This document shows positions 36,446 to 64,000 of a stretch of DNA of 64,000 nucleotides, one piece after another. The stretch's first letter is position 1, and the number at the start of each line of letters is the position of its first letter. A program made the translations under genes and the position numbers. The notes beneath the pieces are model-generated. The model was not told where the DNA came from. It worked only from the letters and a program-made list of their open reading frames with translations, and did no database searches. Source of the DNA: Chrysomallon squamiferum (taxonomy: Eukaryota; Mollusca; Gastropoda; Neomphalida; Peltospiridae). The stretch spans positions 16,628,342 to 16,692,341 of the forward strand of contig CM022679.1 in the NCBI GenBank assembly GCA_012295275.1, in the 5' to 3' direction.

Positions 36446-39400
36446 ATGTAATAAAAGAAAATGTTATATTTAAATTCAGGATGTTGACTTAGTCCCCACT
36501 GATATTGCAGCAGGTTTGTTACTAGTCCTACACCAGCAGCAGACAGTCAGTGAGAGTCTGGTTGCTGTTGTTGTAGATGCACCATCGGAAAGAAACCTGT
36601 CTGGTGCTGTTACACAGAGAATAGCTGCTAATCCGGAACAGTGGATGAACATCACACAGATAAACCACTACATGAAATTTGCACTTGCTAGTTACGGGTG
36701 GCCATTTTATGTTTACAATAACTTGTTGACTGGAATTTGTAAAATAGCACCAAAATGCAGGTAATAATAAAATTTTAACTAATTTGAAACGGAAACTGAA
36801 AATGTTTTCTCTATTTAATGTGTACAGCCTTTCATGTTTTAATCACAACATGACAGCTGAATCAGTAATTTATCACAATTATATACTTAATTGTATCTTA
36901 TTTATTTGAAATAATGTTTGAGATATTAAAAGATTTTGCTGCATAAATACATTTCATTGTAAATATTTAGCAGAATATTGCCTGGCATAGGCTGTAAATA
37001 AATGTACAGGCATAAGACATGACTGTTGCTAGGATCAAATCCCCACTGTTGCACTTTTGTTCAATTTCCTGTTCAAGACCAGACCCTTAGACTTTATTAA
37101 AGGTCAAGCTATTAATTTTTCTGTCAGTGTAAGATGCTTATAAAAGATTCCTTGAGGTTAATCACTGAGCTGTCCACTGAGCTATGCTATTGTATCATCA
37201 TTTTATATATATAAAAATGTGTGATATTTAATAGCTGTTAATGTTGTTTTTGACATTGTGTATTGAGGTGCTGTGCCTGTGTCCGGCCACCTACGACCAG
37301 CCACTGTGACAATGTGTGTGCCTGCCACACTGCAGCCATTCAGAGAATCACTGGCCTGCAACCACAACATCTTATCTATGTCAGTTTTCACAACAAAGTA
37401 AGTCTGAGTCTTTCTTCACATCTAAGTAAGAAATATGTGCCAATATCTTAAACCCAGAACATTAAATAAAAAAATTATGAATATTAACCTTCGTATATAA
37501 ACTGCAAATATATAATCATTTTAATTTAAAGGTGAATATTTGAGAAATTTGATCTATATATATATAATGCATAGGTTCTGTATAAAACTGATGATAACTT
37601 GATACAATACATCAGAGACTGTGTTATTACTTTATGTATTTTTATTATCAAAATGGTCACTGTAGGTACAGAGGAAGTCAAAATCATGACTAAAGGTAAT
37701 CCAGAGGTTAAGATAATTAATGTTTTGTGTATATACTGAATAAACAAACAATTTAACTTTTTTGAATTGTGTTAGTTTAAATAAAAACATTTATTTTTTA
37801 TTTTTTTATTACTAAAGTCTGAACCAAAAGCTTTACATGTTTTGTTTTTATCTTCAGTGCAAGGAGATTCCATTCTTTGTTGCAGTTGATCACAAATATA
37901 ACTCTGTGGTGGTCGCTATTCGGGGTACACTGTCTCTAGAAGTAAGTCATCAAATTTAAATTAGTACTCAGAATTTCTAAAGTCTGTTATGACAAGATCA
38001 GAGGGAAACAGTGTAAACCATTCCACTGTTACTTCTTCACTTCTTGTGATAGTTCATGGTAGTTAGTGCTTTATCAGTGTTACCATTCATGTCAGTTTGT
38101 AAGAATTTATGTATGCTGCGTATATGTATGTGTGTAATATGTACATGTGTTGTAGTCTATGCCTTTGTATGTAGTGAGTGTGTCAACCTGGTTCTTCTAA
38201 CTCACTTCACCTCACTGCTATATTTCATGTTGGTTCTGTTTCCAGGATGCTCTCACTGACCTTTCTGCAGAGTCTGTGACTGTAGACATTGCTGGTGTTT
38301 CTGATGCTTATGTTCATGCAGGGATGATGGAAACTGCCCAGTACATTAGATCACAAATACAACAACTTGATCTCCTCAACAAGGCATTTCAGTTACTGCA
38401 GGTTATTTTCAAAATTTTGACAGTTGTTTTTTGTGGTTTATTTTCATCTTCATTTTATAAATTACGTATATAATTTTTATTTAAAGAAAATATTTATATG
38501 AAAAAAATATAAAATACAATATCAGATATTTCCTTTTGACATTCATCTGTCATGCTTTGAAAAAAAAATTGAAATCAATAATAAAACATTAATTTTTTTT
38601 GTGTGGAAATAATGATAAACAGATTTTTACTTTTACATTATAAATTTATTATATAATTATAATATGTTTATACTGTAAGTGTTTACATGTAGTGCAAGTA
38701 TATGTCAGATGTAGTAGCTCTAGATTAAAATCAGGAAGGATGTCTGGATATATGATAGATGCTGCACTTACAGAAAGGATATAATTACATTAATTACTCA
38801 TGATATTGTCAGGAAAGATGTGTGTTGATGGCTCAGTTTCCCAGAAAGGTCGTATTGCGAAATTTTATGTCCTGTTAGTATAAATATTAATGCCTCATGA
38901 GAATTAAAAATATGCAATAAAATAATGCAGGTTTGTCAAAACCAATATGAAATGCATTATTTGTTCACACAGTTTTTCTGTATCAGACAAAGTGCAGTGT
39001 TCCATTTCTAACAGGTGATCATTAAATGTTAAATAAAATTATATTTCTTTTGTTTGGTTATGATCTTACATCCAAATAAAACTGTTAAGAATAGAAACAT
39101 ATCATAGATTTAATGTTTTTGACATAAAAAAGCCCCCACCAAATGTCCCTTGTTTTTGAAATCACTTTAAGTTCAGAGGACAGTTGTTTGAATTTAATAA
39201 CAAAGACCAAGAAATATGTACATTTGAAGATGTGTGTGTGTGTGTGTGTGTGTGTGATCTAAAAAAACAAAAAATGTGAACTAAATACAGTGTAATATTA
39301 AAATCATTAATATCTGACACTGTGGTGACATTATTCATATATCTATATTTAGTTTAGCAAAATCTGGTGACTATCTATGACAATAATTCTTTTTCAGATT

Positions 39401-41584
39401 TTCTTACTGTAATTCTGTAATTGTAGTATCGTTGTAGCAGAAAATGTTTTTGGTAACAGCATGTGTGTGTTTTCAGGAAGGTTCACAGCTGGTGATTACA
39501 GGACACAGTCTTGGTGCTGGGACTGCTGCACTTCTAGCAGTCCTCCTCAAACCAGTCCACCCAGATTTGATCTGTTTTGCATATTCACCTCCAGGAGGTC
39601 TCATGAGGTACACATTATTAATTTTATATAAGAAATATTCATTAATCAGAGAGTTCTTTTGTTTGTCAATTCATCGTTGTATAATACACTCATCTGTCTA
39701 CAACTAACTGTCATCCATAAATCGACCTATCCTTAATCCTTCATCCATTCATAAATCCACTCCTCTGATTTTAATGTCTTCATCTTTCATTTTAGATAGA
39801 GACTTCCAGATACATTATTAAAAAATTGCCCCTTACAGTTAATTGTTCAGCTTTATTCTGCCAAATGTTTGCAAGCACCCAACAGCTGTGGTATGCGTTC
39901 ACCTGCTTGGAAATGATCCCTTGCAGCTAATCAGAAAGTACAGTAGCCCATTAAATGGCATGAGTAGCTTCCCTCTCTCACTGTTTATATGATTCTTAAT
40001 CACATGTCATATGCCATAATCATGGATTAAGTATACATTGATACGTTACCAAATAAAACATTGACTGGTTTAATAATGGTACTGGTATTTTGTGTTTTGC
40101 TTCAGTCCATCACTGAGTCACCATGTCCAGTCATTTGTATGTTCAGTGGTCGTGGGCAAGGATCTGGTTCCTAGACTAGGAATGCCAACCATGCATGACC
40201 TCAAGTTAAAAATACTTAAAGCAATTCATGACTGTCAGTTACCAAAGGTAGATTATTTTATTTGTCTGTTTACTTTTATTTTATTTTATTTCATTTATTT
40301 TTTTAATTATATTTTTAGTTTTTTTAGTTTTATTTTATTTATTTATGTTTATATATTTAATTATCTTTTAAAATTTGACTGAAAATTCATTTTCAGATAA
40401 CTATCTGCAGAACATTTTTTAAACAAAATAGTTTTTAAATGTATCTTAATGTTTTATTATCTGGTAAAACTACTTATGGTTAAGAAATATACCAAACAAA
40501 TAACACATATATGGACATACACAGATGTACTCTCTCTCATTCACTCACTAACTCTTACATAGGAATACTCACATAAAAAGAGAAGTACATGTATTCCTGT
40601 AAGTTATTGTTTTGTTTACAGTACAGAATACTAGCTCAGGGTTGTTGTCAGATTGTTTGTAATTGTTTGACATCTTGGCAAAGTAAGGAACGACAGTGGC
40701 ATCAACCTCTCATGGAATCTTCAGAAACTAACTACCTGTCAACAAACACTAACAGATTACAGGTAAGAAAATTATATAACTAACTACTGGACAACAAATA
40801 CTGTTGCACTGTAATTAGAAAGTGGAATCTGATTGATGTTTCATATATGAAATTGTTAGTTTTATTTACTCCAATCTCCAAGTTTCGTATCAAATTTCTG
40901 CTTATAGCAGAATATGTAATTCTGTTCATATTAAATGGGCTAGATACACATTAATTATATATAGAAATACCACACTCTCTTATATAATTATCTATAATTA
41001 TATTATTATGTTTAATTTTTAAAATAATTTTTATAATTTTTATTCATTTGTTGCTGTTTTATATTTTCTTAAATGCAGCCAAACAGGAGTATGATGGTAA
41101 TGTTTATTTTGTTGTTGTTTGTTGTTGTTTTTTTGGTTTTTGGGGTGGTTTTTTTTTGATAATTATAATAATAATAATAATTATTATTATTTTTTTTACT
41201 TTATTATTATTTTTTTTTTTTGGTCTTTATATTTCTACAGATTTCTGAAGAAAAATGGTTCATTAGCCATAACTGAATATTTGATTTTAGTTTTAGTTAT
41301 ATTTTTTTGTAACAATTTTTGTCTGTAGATGTGATGTTAGGAGCTATTGCATAATTTAAAATTATTAACTGTAAATATATTTACCTTTAATTATATATTC
41401 CAAAATATATCCTTATTTGTAGTTGTTAATTTTGTGAAAAACTGAACATTTATATATTATGTTTATCTAGTTAAGCCAGTATACTTTTAGAAAACATTTT
41501 GGTTTGATAGAGTAACTTAGAAATTTAGTGATGATATTGTTTTCATTTTGATGATTTGAAACAAAAAAAATACATATATATATA

Positions 41585-41616
<32 letters not shown>

Positions 41617-42542
41617 TAAAGGTAAAAGTAAACATATATATATATATATGTTTTTTTTTTTTTTTTTGACAATACTTACAAGGGAATTAATCATGACATG
41701 AAATTGATGTTTGTGTTTATTCAGGATGTTTTGAGAGATGCCATTGCCAGCGAGGAGAACGGTCACAAAGAATGGCCACCTATGATTGCTCCCGGCCAAG
41801 TTCTTCACATCATTGAGATTTCTGAAGAAAAGTTAGTATGTCTACAGTGGCTTTAGAAGAAGCTTTTCTTACAAGGGATATTGAACCATTAATCTTGTGA
41901 TATCTTTATTCACAATGCAAAGTAGATCTGTTATAGCTGTTGCACAAAATTTAAGTTGAGGTTTCCTGTACCAAACATTAACTGAATTACTTAATCAGCA
42001 GTTATATAGGTCACTGTGACTTCTCACCACAGAGATGACAGAAAAAATCTTAGTACCAATGTCAGTATCATATGGGTCAAGTGTATTTACTTTTAGAGTT
42101 TTCCACATTTAGTTAAAATAATGTTTTTAAAATTTGGTTTAATTATGATACACAGATTCGTACGATGGCTTCCAGTTAAAATAATATCTGTTCTGTTTTG
42201 AAATAAATTTAATAAATAAATAATAATACAAAATAATATAAACATAGCCTATAAGGTTAAGAAAATGTGTATCTCCCTGATGAAATGAGCTGTATTTCAC
42301 CAAAATAAATGTGGACAAAACCTCCAAATAATGAGATGGATTTATTTTTCAGAGTTTGCTGTGGTGAGCCATCTTACAGTGCTGTGTGGGTTAAGCCTGA
42401 AGACTTCAATCAGATTATTATCAGTCCTAGGATGCTGTGGGATCACTTCCCTGATGTGGTGTCGAAGGCCTTGGAGCAGCTAGCAGAAAGAAAATATGTG
42501 CCCAGAGCTAGACAAGTGTCCAGACCACACTCACTGTGTTAA
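34230..42542 (+). CDS. DAGLB: Diacylglycerol lipase, beta type (complete)
   Basis: sn-1-specific diacylglycerol lipase making 2-arachidonoylglycerol in the plasma membrane. Thirteen in-phase exons: 34230-34324, 34871-35359, 35713-35803, 36480-36760, 37268-37397, 37858-37941, 38246-38401, 39477-39607, 40106-40247, 40622-40762, 41079-41096, 41725-41831, 42353-42542; 684 codons, close to mammalian DAGLB and without the long DAGLA tail. The N-terminus, [20 protein letters not shown], is the family signature and is followed by four membrane helices (residues about 20-160) and a Cys cluster [10 protein letters not shown]. The alpha/beta-hydrolase triad is visible: Ser453 in GHSLGAG (39507), Asp505 in GKDLVP (40161) and His614 in GQVLHI (41806), each on a different exon. 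[17 protein letters not shown] is also characteristic. The 18-base exon 11 is inferred from phase and splice sites and may be optional. Confidence 0.95.
34325..34870 (+). other. First intron of DAGLB
   Basis: AT-rich intron with an (ATA/TAA)n trinucleotide microsatellite at about 34427-34463. The minus-strand frame at 34519-34791 is low-complexity and not supported as a gene. Confidence 0.75.
36240..36445. repeat. Compound CA / CATACATAGATGCA microsatellite in DAGLB intron 3
   Basis: Four copies of a larger unit, CATACATAGATGCAYA followed by a CA run, repeat with a period of roughly 45-58 bases (GATGCA near 36270, 36312 and 36366, then a diverged copy near 36410), ending in (TA)n up to about 36445. 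Only 35 bases separate it from the acceptor of exon 36480, which has a poor pyrimidine tract. Long Cys/Val frames on the minus strand are artefacts of this repeat. Confidence 0.9.
38402..39476 (+). other. DAGLB intron 7
   Basis: No gene recognised; contains a GT microsatellite at about 39230-39256. The following exon carries the catalytic serine. Confidence 0.75.
41097..41724 (+). other. DAGLB intron after the microexon, low complexity
   Basis: Simple-sequence-rich intron: GTT/TTT and AAT/TAT runs at about 41106-41220, AAAT/AAT runs at 41585-41620 and (AT)n plus poly-T at 41633-41667. Small frames here are low-complexity artefacts. Confidence 0.8.
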
Positions 42543-43007
42543 AACCACATTTTTCTTCCATCTTGTTACAGCTATCACATATTGTCAGTATTCCATTTGT
42601 ATTTTTTTTACTTTTCAAGTATATGCTGGGGGGTTTTAACTGAGGTTTTTTTTGTCAGGTTTTATTCCTTCTGTTTTTGTTGTTCATTTTATTTTTAAAA
42701 AAACCACAAACCTTTTTTCAGTTCAAGTTTGGATTACATTTTTTAAAAACCTCCTTCTTTGTAGGAAATGACTTTTCAAGACTCATAGCACTGAATTAGT
42801 CAAATTTTTATTTAAGAATTACAAATGTTGCTGTACTTATTTTCAAGATGTGTACATATTCTTTCTCACTATAAACAAATGTCTTTCAGACTACTTACAT
42901 CTCCTTTATAATTACTCTTTTCTGATTTATGTACATAGTAATGAACCTCAGGCTGAATGAAATCATGACTGTAAAATAATGAAGTTTTCAAACATGATCA
43001 TTTCAGT

Positions 43008-43013
43008 AATAAA
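43008..43013 (+). terminator. Candidate polyadenylation signal of DAGLB
   Basis: AATAAA in TCAGTAATAAAAATC, about 466 bases after the DAGLB stop, followed by a T/GT-rich stretch (TTATATGTTGTTTTTTATTT) typical of a downstream element. Confidence 0.6.
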
Positions 43014-43099
43014 AATCTATGAATTTTATTATATGTTGTTTTTTATTTCAGGGTATGGTTATTAAAATACAGAAGTAAACTTTATCTGTTTAACAGACA

Positions 43100-46000
43100 A
43101 AAGCAGACTGGGTTTAATAAACTGACCATTTATTTTGAGAAAATAAAAAGATAATATTACAGCACATGAATATTTCAAAACAGAAACACCAAATAAATAT
43201 AAAGTCAAGCTTGTCAAGCTCAATGTACTGGAATTTTTCAACACAAGCCAACTTCAGTCTTTGAAGAATAAAATAAAATTTTATGAACAAAATCTAATAC
43301 ACAGAAGTAAAATGACAACAAATTAAAAAATGCAACATTTCTGCTGAAGAAACAGAACTGTGCATTTTCCTTTACATAATTAATATTCTTGTGCCACTAG
43401 GAAAAGAAAATTTGTTTACTGTTTTTTGTTAATTTGCAAAGATAATTCCATGACTGCCTAAAACATAACTGATGAGAAATATTCTTGAAAAAAAAAAAAA
43501 ATGAAAAAAAAAAATAAAAAAAATACCATTTACAAAATTCAGGAAACAAAATTGACCGGAGTTGATCAGATCAGTGTAATATTCTGAACTTTTTCATTTC
43601 ATTTTACTTTTACTTTACTTCACTTCACTTCACTTTTAGTATATTTATAGCATTTTTTGCTTTCTTAATTTACAAAACATGATCAACACTTTTGTGTAAA
43701 ACTAAAATTAACAATAATGACTTAGCTTAGCATTCACTGCTGTTAAAAAAAAACAAATTTTAATAATAATAATATAATAAAAACATTTAGAAAAAATGCA
43801 TAGCAACAAGAAAATAATTAAATAACAGTACAGTTCAAACTGAAAGATACCAGCAATCATACAACTTGGTCTGAATAAATTAAAACATTTTTTTTAAATT
43901 TCAGTCAAATAATAATAATAATAAAAAACCACAAATAACACCAAATGAAATGAAACTGTTTCAGTTATATAACAAAATCTTTAAAATAAAAATACTCCTA
44001 AATGGTAGTGATTAAAACACTGACAAAGAGAAAAATGATAATTTAAAATGGACTTCTTTATACACACCAACTTGCTCAAAACACCAGATCCAATGAAGAA
44101 CTTTAGGTAACTGCTGTCTTTGAGCATAGTGAATAACTGAGGTATCTTGATATGAACAGAAGGCACAAGTTAACTTTGTACATGGACAAAGAAAATAAAA
44201 TTAACTTTTCCTAATGTATCCAGTCTAAAAATCTCAAAATATTTAATTCATCAAAACATTAAAAAAATGTTTAAAAAAATTAAAACAAGATTTCAATTAT
44301 GTTGATTTCAGGCCTTTCTAACTACACATTTACTACTTTATGTATCTTTATTTACAATTTTGGTAAAGATTAATTTGCTGAATTCAGTTTGGCTTGGACA
44401 ATTAATACGTACAAATCTTCAGTTCATTTCTTTAATAATTACTAGGTAGTTATGACTAAATAAAGTTAAATGATTAGTTGGTTCCTGCATTTTATTCTTG
44501 AATATTTATTTATTACAGCCCTAACATTTTCAAAAGTGGGATGCTTTATTTTTGAAATATGATGTTAATTTTAATTTTATTTTTATTTTTTTAAGTATAA
44601 ATTGTTTTCAGAAAAAAAAAAAAAAACCCTGATAAAAACAAAAAAAAAAAACTTTTTTTATTCTCAAAAATGCTGTTTTAAAAAATTGGAAAAGGCCAGA
44701 GCATGTAATAATCCAAATGCTATCATCTTCTATACAAATTCAAAATTTATCTTTATTTAAATATTCACTTAAGATACAGATATAAAATGTACATGAACTA
44801 TTCATAACTATTACTATGAGAAAATGGAAGAATGGTTCAATGCATTAACAAAATCAGTTACTTGCATTCACAAAGCTGTCATACTGACAGATACAATAAA
44901 ATCGGGTCAAGCATACTTGTAGAAATCAAACAGGCTACACAGATTTAATGAAAGATGATCAACACTTTAATAGCAAAATCCTGTTTACCAAGAATAAGGC
45001 AATAAGAGCTGCAGGAAGTTTTATTTCCCACTGTGAAAGTATTATTGATAAATACCCATGCAATCTTGTAAAGTATGCAAAGTTAATATTTATCAAAATG
45101 TCATTTGATATTTTTAAAATAAAAATTTCTTACTGCTATGTGCAGCATAATAGATTATTGATTTAAGAGCAAAAACAAAACAAAAAAGGTAAAGAAAGCA
45201 TTTATATATATCCAATTATGTTATAATGCAATGGAGCCTGGTTTGGAAACTTATTTACATTTATTTTAAATATTTAACATAATAAATGTTTTAAATTTTA
45301 ATTTCAACTTTTGGTATTTTGCAGTTAAAAGGAGTATGGCATTTTAAATTTTAATTTTCAGTAAGACATTTAAATGAGAGCAATTTACATTCTCAAGTTT
45401 CTGACTTCTGAAACTATATTTTGTATCAGACGAAGGATCAACCTTCCAGTAACAGATAGCTTCTACTATTTGTTGCAGATTTTCCCATTCCAATCCCCCC
45501 AAAACATCCACTTTTCAAAGGTGTATAAAAGACGAATTAACATCCCTGAAGGCTCCACCTTCGAGTGTACGGAAAAATATAACATTTCACTTCAAATATA
45601 TCATTATACCAGGAGTAAAAAAAAAAAAAAAAATAATAATAATAATAAATGATAACAAGATGTTGTTATGCTGTTTAAGCAGTTTCAGATGATTTAATTA
45701 TATGAGTGCAGTTAAATAAATTATTTTTTTAAATATTGGGTTCATTTTGTGACAAGATTTTATAATTTGTAGATTTCAAGTATATACAAATAGATTAAAT
45801 TCCATGTACTATTAAAAAAAAGCATTTCAGGAAATTATCCAAATATTTTATATAATGAATATTTGACTTTAGGTTTATTATTATAAAATAAAGTTTACCA
45901 TATCTATGTAAATATAAATATAAATTTTTTTTAAAATAATAAAGAATGAAAAAGACTGTCATGATATAACAAAAATAAATTACTCTGAACTGATTTTAAA

Positions 46001-49000
46001 TATCTTCAAAAATGTGTCACTATTTTTAGACAAAAGTGTAAGAAATAATTAATAATAATAACATTGAAAATACCAAATTCAAATGCTTAATCTTCCAAAA
46101 ATGTAACAAGTTTTCTTTTAGGCACAACTTTTTAATTCATACATATAAATAACAATTTTTTCAAACTTTTTGCAGTAAAATAAAGTCTAATCAAACATTA
46201 TACATATAACAAAGTAAACTCCAAACAATTTCTTGGTATTTTGTTCATACTGATAAAAAATATTTAAAAACTAAAACCATCAAATGACATTAAAATGAAA
46301 ATTGGCCCAGGTGACGACATTAGTTAACTTTTGAAACATGTAACACTATACACTGAAATAAAACATATCAGAAAGATTAAGTCTTAGCTGGACTAAAATG
46401 TTTGAATTGTTTTTAACATGACCTTTAACTATGTAATATATATATATATATATATATCACTACAATGGATTTCTGTAACAGCCACCTTATGCTTATATAC
46501 ATGCAATTCAGTTATTTTATTTTAATAAATTAATACTCTGCTATGCTGAGAAGTCTAGTAAATAAGAACCACAGAATGATTTTTGAACTCGGCAGTAAAA
46601 GAAAAAATGTGGGCTAGTAGAACATTTTTCACAAATCTCGCAATGCAAGTAATTATTAATGAAAGCAAATATTCACGTGCATTTTTCTACTTAATCCATG
46701 ACTCTTTCATTTAAATATTTGTTTAGCATAATACATTTGCCACACTGATTAACATTCATGTGAATTTGAAGAAAATAGCAAACATAAACTATAAAAAAAT
46801 AAATAAAAAAACTTAATTGAATGTTATGCCTACAATCCATGTAACTACAAATCCCTGAAAATTCATGCAGTGGATTACAAGTGAAGTAATTGTCAAACAT
46901 TGTAGAATATAAACTGAATTTTTATGATGTAACATTTTTAAATGATACAAATGTCAGTTTAATTATTTAAGTTTAGTACAAGGCTATATAAGTGAGCTTT
47001 TCAGATACATTTATTTTATTTATGACTTCAGAAAAATTATATACCTTGATAATAAAATATTTATATTGTTTTATAAATCAAAATAATTATTAGAAAAAAA
47101 CCCCACTAAAATGGATCAATAAAAAAGTTTTTATAAATATTGAATAATATATATATATTTTTGGACAAAATGCTGAATTGTAATAAAAAAATGGAAGCTT
47201 GATTTTTCATAATTTTTTTTTATATTATATGACTGCACAATATTTTGCCATGTTAAACCTGATATGAACAGTTGTGTGTATGTAAATAATTTCTGATAAC
47301 AGATGAATATTCTAATTAAATTTATGTATAGTACTTGTTACCTATTAATTAATATGATTATCATTTCCTCCACTTCAGGAATTTATCCTTTACTATTAGA
47401 AAACTTGAATGTGTTTTGGGTTTTTCAATTCGAAATGATGGGTTGTGGCTCTCTTGGATATTTATGTCAAAACATTATTTGACATACTTCTTCAAATGAA
47501 TTAGTTGTAAATTTTTTTTTTTTTTTTTTCTGTTAGGTAACTTGCATTATTTACAAAAGTTAATGCTTTCAGTGTTCTATTTTTTTCAAAATCCTGAGAA
47601 AAATCTTATATTAAACAAGATTATATTTTAATTTTATTCAAAAATCTAACTAATGAAATGCATGTCAACATCAAAATGAACTACTGAAAAGCAATCTGAC
47701 CATGACATATACAAATGAACATATTCACAAAACACTTGTTAATTTAGGTTATTTTCAACACACATTTATACAAACTCATTCATTTTATTTTTATAATAAA
47801 AAAACAGTCACTTGGTATATAAAAATCACACAACCATGTCATTTGTTTTGAAAGAATATTAATTATTCCCTTCACATTTCAACTTTTAGCTGTGATTTTC
47901 TTCCCCCTCCCTAATAAAAATAAAATTGCTTGGAATGACCGTATAAATAATGATATCATCAAATGTTTTAATTAACATTCTTTTGTTTAACAGATTATGA
48001 CTTTTGTGATACAACTTCAATAAAATGTTTCGTCTTTTTTTTTTTTAAATAAGAAAATAAAGAAATAACTTGTGAATCAAGAAAATAACAGATGAATGAA
48101 AAATATTCAAAAGCTGAAATTCTTGATATTTAAACAGTTTTATTACATATTTAAAAATGCGTTAAGAAATTCATAAATTTCTTTGAATATTATAATTTGT
48201 CACAATATTATATTGTTCAACTGAAAACAGTACAAAATAGTTCACTTTTCCCCCTGATAATAAGAGATATTAATCTTGTTGATAATGATAATGATTTTTG
48301 AATTTTTTCTCAGTTCAATGCCATTTAAAAAGTAATTAGCTATTCAGTTATATACATAAAATACATATATGACATGAAAAAAAATAATTTTTTTTCTCCA
48401 AGTAATGTAAAGTGAAAATTAATATCTACACAATTTACTTTTAAAATAGGAGTGACTGTACACAATACACTAACATCAAAACCACAGAAGAAAAACTGAA
48501 AAATCTGTTTTTAAATTTACAGTTGTATTAATTTACTGAAGTAAGCAATATACCAATCATTAAATTTATTAAAAACAAATTTTAAAAGTTTATCTCAAAT
48601 CAATTTTGTGGCAATTGCTGCACAAAATGTTTTAATATCAAAGTCATTAAAGACATATTGAAGAAAGTCTTTAAAATTTATCTTTATGTTAATTAATCAT
48701 CTATAACGGTATAAATGACTAAAAATAGACAAATAAAATAGTTATTATAATAATTACAAAACCCCCTAAAATACCCAAAACAAACCCATATTTGAACCAA
48801 GAGCACATTATAAATGGTAGAAATTGAAAATCCAGAACACTTTTGACTTCTGTAACTTGAAATGCTCTCAACACTTATTCTGGTACTGGAAAGCCTGGCT
48901 GGTATTCCAGTAAAATCTTGTATTCATGATTTAATTTGTAACAAAACTTGTTTTTGTCCATTCTGAGCATGTGGAAACTGCTCTAGTGTTACTTCACTGA

Positions 49001-49042
49001 AACTAGAACAGGGTATGACATCAAACTGTTTTAATGAATAGC
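43100..49042 (-). other. Probable long 3' UTR of SMURF
   Basis: About 6 kb without a recognised coding exon lies between the SMURF stop codon and the end of the convergent DAGLB gene. On the minus strand an AATAAA (read as TTTATT on plus, 43129-43134) lies just short of the DAGLB 3' end. The sequence is extremely AT-rich with poly-A/T patches (43489-43520, 44615-44655, 45619-45650). That all of it is transcribed as 3' UTR is inferred only from the lack of another gene; small plus-strand frames at 44948-45166 and 45374-45652 match nothing recognised. Confidence 0.4.
43129..43134 (-). terminator. Candidate distal polyadenylation signal of SMURF
   Basis: TTTATT on the plus strand reads AATAAA on the minus strand. 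It is the last such hexamer before the DAGLB 3' end; many closer candidates exist in this AT-rich region. Confidence 0.25.
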
Positions 49043-63538
<14,496 letters not shown>

Positions 63539-64000
63539 CTACAACAAAATCAAAACATTATAAATTTCCAATGTAGGTTTCACATTACTTTAGTAGTCTT
63601 TCTGTTAACCAGAAAGAAAATTAAACAAATTAGATATCACATAAATACAGAGACATGGTTTAATAGCTAGAATAGGAAAAAGCTAAACATCATGGCTCCA
63701 TTTTCATGGCTCAGAGTTCCAGACCATTCCAATTGCATATCCAATATACTAAATACCATTTCGATATATATGTTATTTCTGATATTAATCCCAGTGGTAT
63801 TTAATAATGTGAGTTGAAATTAAAGCATGCATGCATACTCATTCATAATTGGTAGGTAAAGTTTGTATACTCTGTATATAAATATTATTAAATACAAATC
63901 TCTTGATAATGGCACTAAGAAAAAACAGTATTGGTTTCCTTAAACCATAGCCTTGTAAAGAAAACCAAGCTTATTTCTTTCTTCGATTTTTTTTTTTTTA
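63539..64000 (-). other. SMURF intron running out of the window
   Basis: AT-rich sequence upstream of the first SMURF exon seen. No C2-start exon was found here, so the first exons lie beyond 64000. Confidence 0.7.

Overview
The window is nuclear DNA of an invertebrate animal. It is very AT-rich, with short GT-AG-bounded exons in long introns, many CA/TA microsatellites and the standard genetic code. The five recognisable proteins look like lophotrochozoan, probably molluscan, orthologues of human genes. The clade is inferred from overall character, not from a diagnostic sequence. No rRNA, tRNA, CRISPR array, operon or intact transposon was recognised.

Layout, left to right. (1) About 2.3-15.5 kb, plus strand: the 3' part of a PDZ-LIM gene of the ZASP/Enigma type (LDB3/PDLIM5/PDLIM7; Zasp52 in flies). 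It has a ZM motif and three C-terminal LIM domains; the PDZ exons lie left of the window. Its introns hold a possible internal promoter with a new first exon and two possible alternative last exons. (2) 19.7-24.5 kb, plus strand: a complete KDEL receptor, 212 codons in four exons. (3) 29.3-33.0 kb, minus strand: POLG2, the accessory subunit of mitochondrial DNA polymerase gamma, with its last short exon not located. (4) 34.2-42.5 kb, plus strand: a complete diacylglycerol lipase of the beta type, 684 codons in 13 exons. (5) 49.0-63.5 kb, minus strand: a SMURF-type HECT ubiquitin ligase with the end of C2, three WW domains and HECT; its first exons lie right of the window.

For all five genes, exon borders were set by hand and checked for reading-phase agreement across each junction, so the joined models are internally consistent. 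POLG2 and DAGLB diverge from one roughly 1.2-kb intergenic region. DAGLB and SMURF converge tail to tail near 43.0-43.1 kb, leaving SMURF an inferred 3' UTR of about 6 kb.

The genes do not form one pathway: muscle Z-disc or cytoskeletal scaffold, ER retrieval, mtDNA replication, endocannabinoid lipid signalling and TGF-beta/BMP ubiquitination. The grouping itself is notable. From memory of the human map, DAGLB and KDELR2 are neighbours on 7p22, and POLG2 and SMURF2 are close neighbours on 17q, so this window may preserve an ancestral bilaterian gene cluster. The most novel local signals are the 9.05-9.64 kb alternative-exon region and the repeat array beginning at a splice donor near 12.0 kb.
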